From positions 62,001-126,000 of the forward strand of contig NZ_WTYA01000008.1 of NCBI RefSeq assembly GCF_009828025.1: 64,000 bases of DNA, read 5' to 3'. A program made the translations under genes and the position numbers. Source of the stretch: Qipengyuania algicida. Its GTDB lineage: Bacteria > Pseudomonadota > Alphaproteobacteria > Sphingomonadales > Sphingomonadaceae. Under the pieces are notes generated by a model. It made no database searches and was not told the DNA's origin. It worked only from the letters and a program-made list of their open reading frames with translations. Below are positions 9,400 through 22,225 of the stretch, in pieces. Each line of letters starts with the position of its first letter. Within the stretch, counting starts at the first letter, position 1.

Positions 9400-9523
9400 G
9401 GGCTCTCTCCTCAGATGAATATAGGCGTTCCGCGAGTCATCAATCGGGCGCGCCTGTGTGGCGAAGTCATGGCGCATGGACCGGCAGTGCGCAACCGCGG
9501 CTAACGTGCCGCTACGGCATTGC

Positions 9524-9603
9524 CTGCAAACGCAGTAGCCAGGGATTGTCTGCACTGGGCAAACGCCCGCGAATCGGCGGGAAAACGCGCAATTGTGTTG
9601 CGC
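9524..9603. promoter_or_regulatory. Two short palindromes between maoC and the 9.6-kb membrane-protein gene
   Basis: CTGC-AAAC-GCAG at 9524-9535 fits the published CTGC-N3/4-GCAG consensus for PhaR. GCGCAA-TTGTG-TTGCGC at 9587-9603 is a second perfect inverted repeat. Both lie in the 235-bp divergent intergenic region. A match as short as the first is expected a couple of times by chance in 64 kb. Confidence 0.2.
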
Positions 9604-9634
9604 ATGTCGGCAATCGCGAGATAACCTGTGGCGC

Positions 9635-10348
9635 ATGACGCGCAAGCGATCCATCCTCGAACATCCGGCTCTGCCCTATTGGGGTGCGCTGTGGCTCGCC
9701 GCGCTGGTCGGGCTCGGGGTTATGGTGTTGCCCGACTGGGTCATCGGCCGGGCAGTGGTTGTGAGCAGGATCGACGCCGTGTTCCCCGACCTCCTCCCAC
9801 CGCTCGACCTTGCGCGCCATATCGCGATCAGCCTTGCCGCAGCGGTTGTGGTCGGACTGGTCGGGCTGATGCTGTTCCTGCTCGTCTCGCGAGCGCTGCG
9901 TCGGCGTCACATGCATGATTGGAACGAGCTGGCCAGTGAGCTTGACAGTGCACCCGAAGAACTGGCCGAACGTATGCCGCGGCCTCTGCGCGTAAGGGAG
10001 GAGCTCGACGAAGGTTTCGACGCCGAGGATGACACGGCCACCTATGTCGAGGAGGCGCAGTTCGAAGCCTGCCCACCCGATAGCGATGTTTCGATCCGAT
10101 CCGGGGACGACACAGCTGAACGATGGGAAGAAGCCGAACTCGCCGAACTGGTCGAACGGTTCGACCGCGCCCTCGACGCCTTCCAGCGGGACCGGATCGT
10201 TCAGGCTGATCAAGCACCTTCGCCAGCGAACATTCCGGTCGAAGCGGAAGCGCCAGAGCCGATCGAGGACGTTACAAGCGATTATTCGACGGAACGCACC
10301 GAATTGCGCGCCGCGCTAGATCATCTCGCGCGCGCACGCAGGGACTAA
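9635..10348 (+). CDS. Membrane-anchored acidic protein, function unknown
   Basis: A 237-aa protein with two N-terminal membrane helices (about residues 14-38 and 62-88, the second ending RALRRRH) and a long, highly acidic, low-complexity cytoplasmic tail rich in Glu, Asp and Ala. No enzymatic motif is recognisable. The ATG at 9635 lacks a clear ribosome site. It is divergent from maoC and 216 bp upstream of gltB on the same strand; there is no evidence that it belongs to the gltBD unit. Codon use is normal for the window, so I consider it a real gene of unknown role. Confidence 0.55.
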   Translation: MTRKRSILEHPALPYWGALWLAALVGLGVMVLPDWVIGRAVVVSRIDAVFPDLLPPLDLARHIAISLAAAVVVGLVGLMLFLLVSRALRRRHMHDWNELASELDSAPEELAERMPRPLRVREELDEGFDAEDDTATYVEEAQFEACPPDSDVSIRSGDDTAERWEEAELAELVERFDRALDAFQRDRIVQADQAPSPANIPVEAEAPEPIEDVTSDYSTERTELRAALDHLARARRD

Positions 10349-10564
10349 CAAAAGGGCGCTCATCGACGCGACAGGATATTGCATGGCTAACGCCATGTGA
10401 GAAATTTCTTGTCGCCTTTCGCTGTTGCAAAAATTCTTTCGTATTGCCATGCTTGTGGCTTACGACAGGATGATTGTGCCGCTTGCGGCATCTAAGCCGC
10501 TGTCGGGTTTCGGATCGCCTTGCGCGTTGCGATGGCCCGGCCCCCGCGAGGATTGAGGATCGCT

Positions 10565-15213
<4,649 letters not shown>

Positions 15214-15214
<1 letters not shown>

Positions 15215-16650
15215 TGGGCAAGGAAACAGGCTTCCTCGAATACGACCGGCAGGTTCCCGGCAGCATCGATCCCGCCGAAAGGGTCAAGAACTACAAGGAG
15301 TTCATGGTCCCGCTGGCGCCCGAAGAGCTGACCCGGCAGGCGGCGCGCTGCATGAATTGCGGGATTCCGTTCTGCCACACCGGATGCCCGGTCAACAACA
15401 TCATCCCGGACTGGAACCATCTGGTTTACGAGGATGATTGGAAGCGCGCGCTCGAAGTGCTGCACTCGACCAACAATTTCCCCGAATTCACTGGCCGTAT
15501 CTGCCCCGCGCCATGCGAGGCGGCCTGCACGCTCAACATCGTCGACACGCCGGTAGCGATCAAGAGCATCGAATGCGCAATCGTCGACCGGGGCTGGGAA
15601 GAAGGCTGGATCAAGCCGCAGGTGCCCGAAACGCAGACCGGCAAATCGGTTGCAGTGATCGGCAGTGGTCCCGCTGGCCTCGCCTGCGCCCAGCAGCTTG
15701 CACGCGCCGGCCATGCCGTGACCGTGTTCGAGAAGTCCGACCGGGTCGGTGGGCTGCTGCGCTACGGCATTCCCGACTTCAAGATGGAAAAGCACCTGAT
15801 CAACCGCCGCGCGGTGCAGATGGAGGCCGAAGGCGTCCAGTTCCGTACCAGCGCCGAAGTCGGCGTCGAGGTCAGCTTGCAGGCGTTGAAGGACAATTTC
15901 GACGCGGTTGTGCTGGCCGGTGGTGCGGAAAAGGCGCGTCAGCTCGACATTCCCGGGGCAGAGCTTCCCGGCGTGCGGCTGGCGATGGAGTTCCTGACCC
16001 AGCAGAACAAGCGCAACGCGGGCGACGACGAAGTGCGGGCCGCGCCACGCGGAAGCCTGACCGCGACCGGCAAGCATGTGATCGTGATCGGCGGCGGCGA
16101 CACCGGATCGGACTGCGTGGGTACATCGAACCGGCAGGGCGCGGCCAGCGTCACCCAACTCGAAATCATGCCGCAGCCGCCCGAAAAGGAAGACAAGGCG
16201 GTAACCTGGCCCAACTGGCCGCTCAAGCTGCGCACATCCTCAAGCCATGAAGAGGGCGTGGAGCGCGACTGGGCCGTGCTGACCAAGCGCGTCGTGGCGA
16301 CAGATGGCGTGGTCACGGGTTTGGAGTGCGTGCGGCTATCATGGGACAGCGGACGCATGACCGAAGTCGAGGGCAGCGAATTCACCCTGCCCGCCGATCT
16401 GATCCTGCTGGCGATGGGCTTTACCGGCCCCAAGCAGCGCGGCCTGCTCGACCGGGCGGAGGTCGAACTGGACGAGCGCGGCAATGTTGCTGCTGACACC
16501 ATCAGCTACGCCACCAGCGAAGCGGGCGTGTTCGCCTGTGGGGATATGCGCCGGGGGCAGAGCCTGGTCGTCTGGGCCATCCGCGAAGGACGTCAGGCGG
16601 CACGCGCGGTTGACGAAGCATTGATGGGGGTCAGCGAGTTGCCACGTTGA
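15214..16650 (+). CDS. gltD: Glutamate synthase (NADPH) small subunit
   Basis: A 478-aa subunit that passes electrons from NADPH through FAD and iron-sulfur clusters to GltB. N-terminal cysteine clusters [14 protein letters not shown] and [10 protein letters not shown] bind two 4Fe-4S centres. The FAD site [15 protein letters not shown] and NADPH site [12 protein letters not shown] follow, and the C-terminal [16 protein letters not shown] is characteristic. Its ATG overlaps the gltB stop by one base. It converges on the CPBP gene with only 4 bp between the stop codons and no hairpin, so transcripts may run into each other. Confidence 0.98.
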
Positions 16651-16654
16651 TCGC

Positions 16655-17362
16655 TCAGCCGGCCTGAACGGGCAACACGTTCCGGAGCTTGAGTGCCATC
16701 GCGTAACCGGTGAGGTTCATCAGCACATGCGCGATGATGAGCCACCACAAGCTGGCCGTCAGCGCAAATCCGATCCCGAATGTAAGGCCGATCAGGGCGG
16801 TACGAATGATACCCACGCGCCCCTGATAGGCGTGGGCGATACCGAAAAGTAAAGCCGACGCCACCGCCGCGCCCCACACGCTCAACATCGGTCCCAGCAT
16901 CCAGAACACAAAGCCACGGAAAAACAACTCTTCCGCGATGCTGCCGATCAGTGCGACTTGCGGGAAGAGGACAAATTCGGCTCGCGTCTGCGGTGCCATG
17001 TGACTGTCGATCAAGCGGCGTTTGATGAGCGCTGCTTGCTCCGGTCCGGGCCGCAGCAAAAAGATTTGCCACGCCATTGCACCGAGCAACAGCGCATCGA
17101 TCCCGAAGCCCAGCCATGCCCGGCTGTCGAAATCAGAGCCCAAGCCAAGACTTGCGAAGGACCGGCCCGTCGCCCCCCATGTGCAGAGCAGTGCGAGCGA
17201 GACCAGCAATCCGCGCCCTATGATCCAGCGATACCGAACCAGCACTTCTCGCCCGCCCGATCGCGCATCGACCAGTCTGCGGCCGGCCAACAGCGATGCA
17301 ATTGGCATGGCTGCCAGCCCAAAAACGAGCAGCACCCAATCGGGCAGTGAACCATGCGACAT
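16655..17362 (-). CDS. CPBP-family intramembrane metalloprotease
   Basis: A 235-aa polytopic protein of the CAAX-protease / bacteriocin-processing (Rce1-like) family. Family motifs are present: EELFFRGFVFW (paired Glu plus Arg), FGIAHAYQG and a third His in IIAHVLMNL. Family members cleave membrane substrates or support bacteriocin immunity; the substrate here is unknown. I use the ATG at 17362 rather than the TTG just before it. It is divergent from a TetR-type regulator across a region with a dyad-symmetric site, so the regulator may control this gene. Confidence 0.82.
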   Translation of the reverse strand: MSHGSLPDWVLLVFGLAAMPIASLLAGRRLVDARSGGREVLVRYRWIIGRGLLVSLALLCTWGATGRSFASLGLGSDFDSRAWLGFGIDALLLGAMAWQIFLLRPGPEQAALIKRRLIDSHMAPQTRAEFVLFPQVALIGSIAEELFFRGFVFWMLGPMLSVWGAAVASALLFGIAHAYQGRVGIIRTALIGLTFGIGFALTASLWWLIIAHVLMNLTGYAMALKLRNVLPVQAG

Positions 17363-17378
17363 CAAAGCGACTCCGGTC

Positions 17379-17415
17379 TAATGCTATTTATGAATGCGAA
17401 TTCACATTTACATTA
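17379..17415. promoter_or_regulatory. Candidate TetR-family operator
   Basis: The AT-rich divergent region holds nested inverted repeats with the same centre: TAATG (17379-17383) with CATTA (17411-17415), and TGAAT-GCGA-ATTCA at 17391-17404. The position between the TetR gene and its divergent neighbour is typical of an autoregulated operator. An alternative start codon for the regulator (17394) lies inside the dyad, which argues for the later start. Confidence 0.45.
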
Positions 17416-17441
17416 TTGCGAGTCAAGCCTATCTGGTGGTC

Positions 17442-18089
17442 ATGCCTTCCCACGCCGCTCCGCCCTCAGCCATGCAGGACCGCAGCCACAAGACTGAGGG
17501 CCTGCTGTGTGACGCCGCCGAAGACGCCATGCGCGAAGGCGGGTTGGAGCTTTGCACTATTCAGGAGGTCGCACGGCGCGCCGGTCGTTCGGTGGGCAGC
17601 GTCTATCGCCGTTATGGCGACAAGGATGCGCTGATCGCTGCCGTAATCCTGCGCTATCTCGAGCGGGTTCGCCAGTCGAACGAGCAGGGTTTCGCACTGC
17701 TTGTCGAACGGCACCCCGGGCTCGATTCCCGGCTACGAACATTGCTCGAGCTGGCAGTCGCAAACCAGCGGCGCGAGGGTCGGCTGGCGCGCGCATTCGA
17801 CGAAGCGGCGAGCCAATCGGGCAATCCCATTCTGACCGACGCCATGCAGCGCCTTCGCCAGACGTTGCGCACTCTCGCCCTCGACATGCTGGACGATTGC
17901 GCCGCAGAAATTGTGCATGACAATCCGCGCATTGCCGCTGGCTTCGCGATCGACATGATGATGGGGGCGATCAGTATGGCGACCAACGAACCCGGATTCG
18001 AGTTGACCGACGAGGCGCTGGCGAGGGAACTTCACGCCATGCTGCTGGGCTATCTTCGCGGGCCTGCCGCCAGTGCACCCGAGCGATAA
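17442..18089 (+). CDS. TetR/AcrR-family transcriptional regulator
   Basis: A 215-aa one-component regulator. The N-terminal helix-turn-helix reads TIQEVARRAGRSVGSVYRRYGDKDALI, the standard TetR recognition pattern; the remaining about 150 residues form a divergent ligand-binding domain with no recognisable specificity. I chose the ATG at 17442, preceded by GGTGG; an upstream in-frame ATG at 17394 falls within a palindrome, and another lies at 17472. It is divergent from the CPBP protease gene, the most obvious target. A bidirectional terminator follows. Confidence 0.85.
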   Translation: MPSHAAPPSAMQDRSHKTEGLLCDAAEDAMREGGLELCTIQEVARRAGRSVGSVYRRYGDKDALIAAVILRYLERVRQSNEQGFALLVERHPGLDSRLRTLLELAVANQRREGRLARAFDEAASQSGNPILTDAMQRLRQTLRTLALDMLDDCAAEIVHDNPRIAAGFAIDMMMGAISMATNEPGFELTDEALARELHAMLLGYLRGPAASAPER

Positions 18090-18115
18090 GCAGATCCACC
18101 TTCCGGAAATATAAA

Positions 18116-18147
18116 AACCCGGCCCGGCATGACTGCCGGACCGGGTT
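18116..18147. terminator. Bidirectional terminator
   Basis: AACCCGGCCCGGCA / TGCCGGACCGGGTT stem with a TGAC loop and one mismatch. A5 on the left becomes a T-run on the minus strand. It separates the TetR gene and the convergent PEP-CTERM gene. Confidence 0.85.
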
Positions 18148-18172
18148 CTTGCAATTCGTACTCGAGTTCAGC

Positions 18173-18835
18173 TCAGCTGAACGAAAGCGCGCTATGCGAA
18201 CGACGGCGCGCTGCGGTGCGTGCGCGAAGCACGCCGCCGAGCAGGCCGAATCCGAGGATGAACATCGCCCAGGTTGCCGGTTCCGGCACGGCATTGACCG
18301 CAATGTTATCGATCTCGAAAGCATTGCTGGTCGAGGACAGGCGCAGACCGCTGAAATCGAACGCATCCTGACCCGAGAAGGTCAAGGTCACGATCGGGTT
18401 GCTGTTCGCTGAAGCCTGATTGCCGTTTGCCGGCGGAAGGCTGCCACCCATGATCGTGGCAAGTACCGAACCGCCCGTGCCGAGCACTTCAAGTGTGTTG
18501 TAGGTGTCGACCGAACCCCAGATGAAAGACACCCAGTTTACGCCGGTGGCATTGGCGATATCGATAGTACCCGGTGACGACGTCGACGGGCCGACCGAAA
18601 AATACATGCCGGTGCTACCGAGCGGCTGTGCGTACTGGCCACTGGTGGTGCCCGGTCCGACAATTCCACCACCCGAGTTGGTCGGTGTCGTCCCAGGTGT
18701 GTCGAAATCATAGGTTGGCGCAGGGCCAGCATAAACGGCCGCACCCGGCGAAGTGGTGACAGTCACCGACGCACCAGCGGCAGTGGCCATCGAGGCCAAC
18801 GCCACTGCAGTCGATGTTAAAACGAGTTTCTTCAT
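18173..18835 (-). CDS. PEPxxWA-CTERM sorting domain secreted protein
   Basis: A 220-aa exported protein. It has a signal peptide (KKLVLTSTAVALASMATAAGA), a Gly/Thr/Ser-rich extracytoplasmic body with a beta-sandwich look, and a C-terminal sorting tail VPEPATWAMFILGFGLLGG followed by an Arg cluster. This tail is the sphingomonad-type PEP-CTERM signal thought to be processed by an exosortase in bacteria that export polysaccharide. I chose the ATG at 18835 (GGAG just upstream), which gives a normal signal peptide. No exosortase is visible in this window. The upstream 230 bp are noticeably AT-richer than the surroundings and probably hold its promoter. Confidence 0.85.
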   Translation of the reverse strand: MKKLVLTSTAVALASMATAAGASVTVTTSPGAAVYAGPAPTYDFDTPGTTPTNSGGGIVGPGTTSGQYAQPLGSTGMYFSVGPSTSSPGTIDIANATGVNWVSFIWGSVDTYNTLEVLGTGGSVLATIMGGSLPPANGNQASANSNPIVTLTFSGQDAFDFSGLRLSSTSNAFEIDNIAVNAVPEPATWAMFILGFGLLGGVLRARTAARRRSHSALSFS

Positions 18836-19065
18836 GTCAAGCTCCTTGAACCACGTTGGGAAACGGGAGAATCCCGCATTTTTATCAAAGGTTTTCGGTA
18901 TCACCCCGAGGGGAGAGTCCTGTTTTTTGCGCCCGACTCACCGCAGGTCGATTCGACTGCGAGACAAATCAACAATACACCTTAACGAAATTTAATGAAG
19001 CCGAAATTTTGGGCGCCCCATAATGGGACGCTTCCGCAAAGAGCTGAACAGACTTTGCTATCGCC

Positions 19066-19392
19066 TCAGCTTGCGCACTCGATACAATTTGCAACGCTTG
19101 GATCATGCGCCAATCGCCTCGGCTCGATGGCGTTGCCACATTGCACGCACCAGCCCCATTCGCCTTCATCGATGCGCGCAAGTGCAGCATTTATGCGAGC
19201 CCTCTCGCCCAGCCGCCTCCGCTCCGCCGCTTGTGCCATGGCCTGCTGTTGCAGAGCGTCCATCCGGCTCAGCCGCCCCACGCTGTCCTGCCGCAGTTCG
19301 ACCGTTCCGCGCGCATCGGCGTTCACATTATCCTCGGCATCGAGTTCTTCGCGGCGCGCGAGCAGGCGGATGAGAGCTTCTTCCTCTGTCAC
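19066..19392 (-). CDS. TraR/DksA-type zinc-finger protein
   Basis: A 108-aa protein with an N-terminal helical region and a C-terminal four-cysteine zinc finger (Cys82, Cys85, Cys103, Cys106; CVQCGNAIEPRRL ... CIEC). It belongs to the DksA/TraR superfamily of RNA-polymerase secondary-channel proteins. It is shorter than full DksA and lacks the clear acidic tip residues, so transcription-modulating activity is uncertain. The start is a GTG at 19392 with no obvious ribosome site. It lies downstream of ung on the same strand, 179 bp away. Confidence 0.75.
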   Translation of the reverse strand: MTEEEALIRLLARREELDAEDNVNADARGTVELRQDSVGRLSRMDALQQQAMAQAAERRRLGERARINAALARIDEGEWGWCVQCGNAIEPRRLAHDPSVANCIECAS

Positions 19393-19571
19393 CGGGCGAG
19401 TTTCCTACACAGCGCGGGGCATGGCAAGCAGGCAAGATGTCCCCATGCCGCCCTTGCACCATCCTGCCGACCGCGCGATCCGTACACGGGGTGGCCAGGA
19501 ATTTTTGCATCAGGACCGTGTTCCATGTGTTCCATCCTGTCGGACTGACCCGGCGGGATCCTAATTTTGTC

Positions 19572-20255
19572 CTACAGCGTCCAATCGATGGTCCCGCGCC
19601 CGTGCGTGGCAAGAAAGGCGTTCGCGCGGCTGAACGGCTTGCTCCCGAAAAAGCCGCGATGTGCCGACAGCGGACTTGGATGCGGGCTGCGCAAAACCAG
19701 ATGGCGGCCATCTTCGAGCCCCGCGATACGCACGGCCTTGGCCTGCGCATGGCTGCCCCACAGGATAAACACGCTGGCCGCATTCCTGGCCGCAACCGCC
19801 GCCACCGCCGCATCGGTAATCGCTTCCCAGCCATGTCGGGCATGGCTGCCTGCGCGTCCCGCCTCGACCGTCAGCGTATTGTTGAGCAGCAAAACGCCTT
19901 GCCGGGCCCAACCGGTCAGATCGCCACTCCGGCGCCGCGGAATACCGAGATCGCTTTCCAGCTCCTTCGTGATGTTGATCAGGCTCGGCGGAAGGCGGAC
20001 GCCGCCGGGAACGGAAAAACTCAAACCCATCGCCTGCCCCGGACCGTGATACGGGTCCTGTCCAAGAATCACCACCTTCACATCGTCGAGCGGCGTCAGT
20101 TCGAGCGCGCGCAGGCGACACCCGCGCGGGGGGTAAATGGTCTTGCCCGCCTGCTCCTCGGCCCGCAGCCAGCCGCCCAGCTGCCGCGATTCGGGCGTCG
20201 CCAGCACCGGCTCCAGCGCAGCGCGCCAGCTTTCGGGAATTGCGCCTTCGGTCAT
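19572..20255 (-). CDS. ung: Uracil-DNA glycosylase
   Basis: A 227-aa family-1 UDG that removes uracil from DNA and starts base-excision repair. The water-activating motif GQDPYHGPGQAMGLSFSV and the DNA-intercalating motif HPSPLSAHRGFFGSKPFS are complete, and the length is normal. The ATG at 20255 leaves an 81-bp divergent region shared with the RNase D-like gene. Confidence 0.96.
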   Translation of the reverse strand: MTEGAIPESWRAALEPVLATPESRQLGGWLRAEEQAGKTIYPPRGCRLRALELTPLDDVKVVILGQDPYHGPGQAMGLSFSVPGGVRLPPSLINITKELESDLGIPRRRSGDLTGWARQGVLLLNNTLTVEAGRAGSHARHGWEAITDAAVAAVAARNAASVFILWGSHAQAKAVRIAGLEDGRHLVLRSPHPSPLSAHRGFFGSKPFSRANAFLATHGRGTIDWTL

Positions 20256-20336
20256 GCCCCTTCGCTAAAGCGCAAACCTCGTCATTTCCAGCGCCCCTTC
20301 CCCTCGATCCCCGATCCCGCTAACGCCCGCCGGATC

Positions 20337-20954
20337 ATGGCGATATTTTTTCACGAAGAAGACTTGCCCGAAGGCGTTCTGGCCGATGGTGCGATTGCAG
20401 TAGATACCGAGACGATGGGCCTCATCACCGGTCGCGACCGGCTATGCATCGTCCAGATCAGCGACGGCGGAGGCGACGAGCATCTCGTCCGCTTCGGCCC
20501 CGACAGCAGCTACGATGCGCCGGTGCTGAAGGCGGTTCTGGCCGATCCGGCGCGGACCAAGCTCTATCACTTCGCCCGGTTCGACCTCGCGGCGATCGAG
20601 CATTATCTCGGCGTTACCGCTGCTCCGGTGTTCTGCACGAAGATCGCGAGCAAGCTGGTCCGTACCTACACCGATCGCCATGGCCTGAAGAATCTTGTCG
20701 AAGAACTGCTCGGCGTTTCGCTGTCAAAGGCGCAGCAAAGCTCCGACTGGGGCGGCCCGGACATCAGCGATGCGCAACGCGAATATGCCGCATCCGATGT
20801 GCGCCACCTCCACCGACTGCGCGACGAACTGCAACGGCGGCTCGAACGCGAGGGCCGCAGCGAGATCGCGCAGGCGTGTTTCGACTTCCTGCCCACCCGC
20901 GCGCGGCTGGATATTGCGGGCTGGGCCGAACAGGATATCTTCAGCCACGCCTAA
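20337..20954 (+). CDS. Ribonuclease D-type 3'-5' exonuclease (exonuclease domain only)
   Basis: A 205-aa DEDD-superfamily nuclease. The metal-binding residues Asp23 and Glu25 lie in AVDTETMGL, a further Asp in YHFARFDLAAIEHY, and the Tyr/Asp pair in EYAASDVRHLHRL, matching the DEDDy type. It lacks the HRDC domains of full-length RNase D, so it corresponds to the short alphaproteobacterial form. Likely substrates are structured RNA 3' ends; this is inferred from the family. It lies 24 bp upstream of lptC on the same strand, a linkage common in alphaproteobacteria. Confidence 0.85.
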   Translation: MAIFFHEEDLPEGVLADGAIAVDTETMGLITGRDRLCIVQISDGGGDEHLVRFGPDSSYDAPVLKAVLADPARTKLYHFARFDLAAIEHYLGVTAAPVFCTKIASKLVRTYTDRHGLKNLVEELLGVSLSKAQQSSDWGGPDISDAQREYAASDVRHLHRLRDELQRRLEREGRSEIAQACFDFLPTRARLDIAGWAEQDIFSHA

Positions 20955-20978
20955 GGTGGCGACGGCGAAGAGGGGCCC

Positions 20979-21659
20979 ATGGTCTTCAAACGACGCGGCA
21001 GAATCGAAACCGAGGAGGCGAAGCAGCTGCGCGACGCGCGCAAGCACTTCGCCGAGCCCGGCGGCTCGCACGATCGGCTGGTCAAGTTCCTGGCGATGGC
21101 ACTGCCGATGGGCGTGGGGGTCGTCGCAGCGCTGATGGTGGTGACGCCGCTTTCGCCGCGCGGCGAAGTCAGCTTCCTGCTCGACCGCAAGAAAGTGGCG
21201 GTGGTGAACGAACGCCTGAGTTCCAACGCCGCGCTTTATCGCGGAACCGACAACAAGGGCCAGCCCTTCTCCCTCAGCGCGGGCAATGCAATCCAGCGAT
21301 CGAGTGCCGAAGGGATCGTGCGGATGCAGAATCTGGTCGCCAGCATCCTGCTGCCGGACGGGCCGGCACGGCTTCAGGCACCCGGTGGTACCTATAACAT
21401 CGCCGATGAAATGGTCCGGGTCCCAGGCACGGTCGAAATGACCGCTGCCGATGGCTACGCGATGGTGCTGAACGACGTTTCGATCGACCTTGCCGACCGG
21501 ATGGTAACTGGCCAGGGCGGCGTCTCCGGGTCGACCCCGGCGGGCACTTTTTCCGCCAACCGTCTCGAAGCCGATATCGCCGCCCGGACGATATCGCTGA
21601 TCGGTGACGCGCGGCTGCACATGATCCCGGGCAAAGTGAACCAGATGAGGATGCCCTGA
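20979..21659 (+). CDS. lptC: LPS export system protein LptC
   Basis: A 226-aa protein with a cytoplasmic N-terminus, one membrane helix (about residues 35-58) and a periplasmic beta-jellyroll domain, the layout of LptC. It links the inner-membrane LptBFG exporter to the periplasmic LptA bridge. The ATG at 20979 follows GAAGAGGGG. It overlaps lptA by one base (TGATG), supporting joint function. Identity rests on domain layout and gene order rather than a catalytic motif. Confidence 0.85.
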   Translation: MVFKRRGRIETEEAKQLRDARKHFAEPGGSHDRLVKFLAMALPMGVGVVAALMVVTPLSPRGEVSFLLDRKKVAVVNERLSSNAALYRGTDNKGQPFSLSAGNAIQRSSAEGIVRMQNLVASILLPDGPARLQAPGGTYNIADEMVRVPGTVEMTAADGYAMVLNDVSIDLADRMVTGQGGVSGSTPAGTFSANRLEADIAARTISLIGDARLHMIPGKVNQMRMP

Positions 21660-22216
21660 TGCGCGATCTCCTGCCTACCATGACCCGATCGGCACTGGCC
21701 GGCTTCGTGCTGACTCTGACAGCCATGGCCGGCATCCACCTCCATGCGCAGGCGATCGCCAGCCACGATTCGAACGCGCCGGTCGATTTTGGCGCGGACC
21801 GGATCGAATTGCAGGATCGGCAGGATCGGGTCGTTCTGTCGGGCAATGTCCGTTTCGATCAGGCCGGACTGACGCTGACCGCGGCACGCACGCTGGTCAA
21901 TTACACCAATACCAACAAGCTTCAGATCCAACGGATCATGGCGACCGGCGGGGTGACGGTGACGCGCGGCAACGAACGTGCGAGCGGCGATGTGGCGGTC
22001 TACGATTTCAATCGGCGGATCATCACCATGTCGGGCAATGTCCACTTGAAGCGTGGCAGTGATACGCTCAACGGCGGGCGGCTGGTGATCGATCTCCGCA
22101 GCGGCGTGTCGAGCGTTGATGGCAGCGCCAGCGGGTCGTCGGCAGTCGCGGGATCGACTACGAACAGCTCCAATGGAAGGGTAACCGGCACTTTCAGCGT
22201 ACCACAGCAGAACTGA
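21659..22216 (+). CDS. lptA: LPS transport periplasmic protein LptA
   Basis: A 185-aa secreted protein with an N-terminal signal sequence and an OstA/LptA beta-jellyroll (FGADRIELQDRQDRVVLSGN, with repeats such as ASGDVAVYDFNRRIITMSGN). It forms the periplasmic bridge that carries lipopolysaccharide to the outer membrane. The C-terminal region is a Ser/Gly-rich low-complexity tail. It is translationally coupled to lptC. The next gene is convergent after 9 bp, so no lptB follows here, unlike the usual lptC-lptA-lptB order. Confidence 0.88.
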   Translation: MRDLLPTMTRSALAGFVLTLTAMAGIHLHAQAIASHDSNAPVDFGADRIELQDRQDRVVLSGNVRFDQAGLTLTAARTLVNYTNTNKLQIQRIMATGGVTVTRGNERASGDVAVYDFNRRIITMSGNVHLKRGSDTLNGGRLVIDLRSGVSSVDGSASGSSAVAGSTTNSSNGRVTGTFSVPQQN

Positions 22217-22225
22217 ACGCCGACC

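Noticed and set aside
10449-10556. A 35-codon upstream ORF whose stop codon overlaps the gltB ribosome site
   Set aside because: It has no run of Glu, Gln or other regulatory codons and no supporting hairpins, so I do not call it a leader peptide.
19011-19030. CCCATAATGGG hairpin below the DksA-like gene
   Set aside because: The stem is short with mismatches and no T-run follows in the transcript direction, so it is not a convincing terminator.
19526-19545. Tandem TGTTCCATG/TGTTCCATC repeat near the end of ung
   Set aside because: Two short units only; likely chance.
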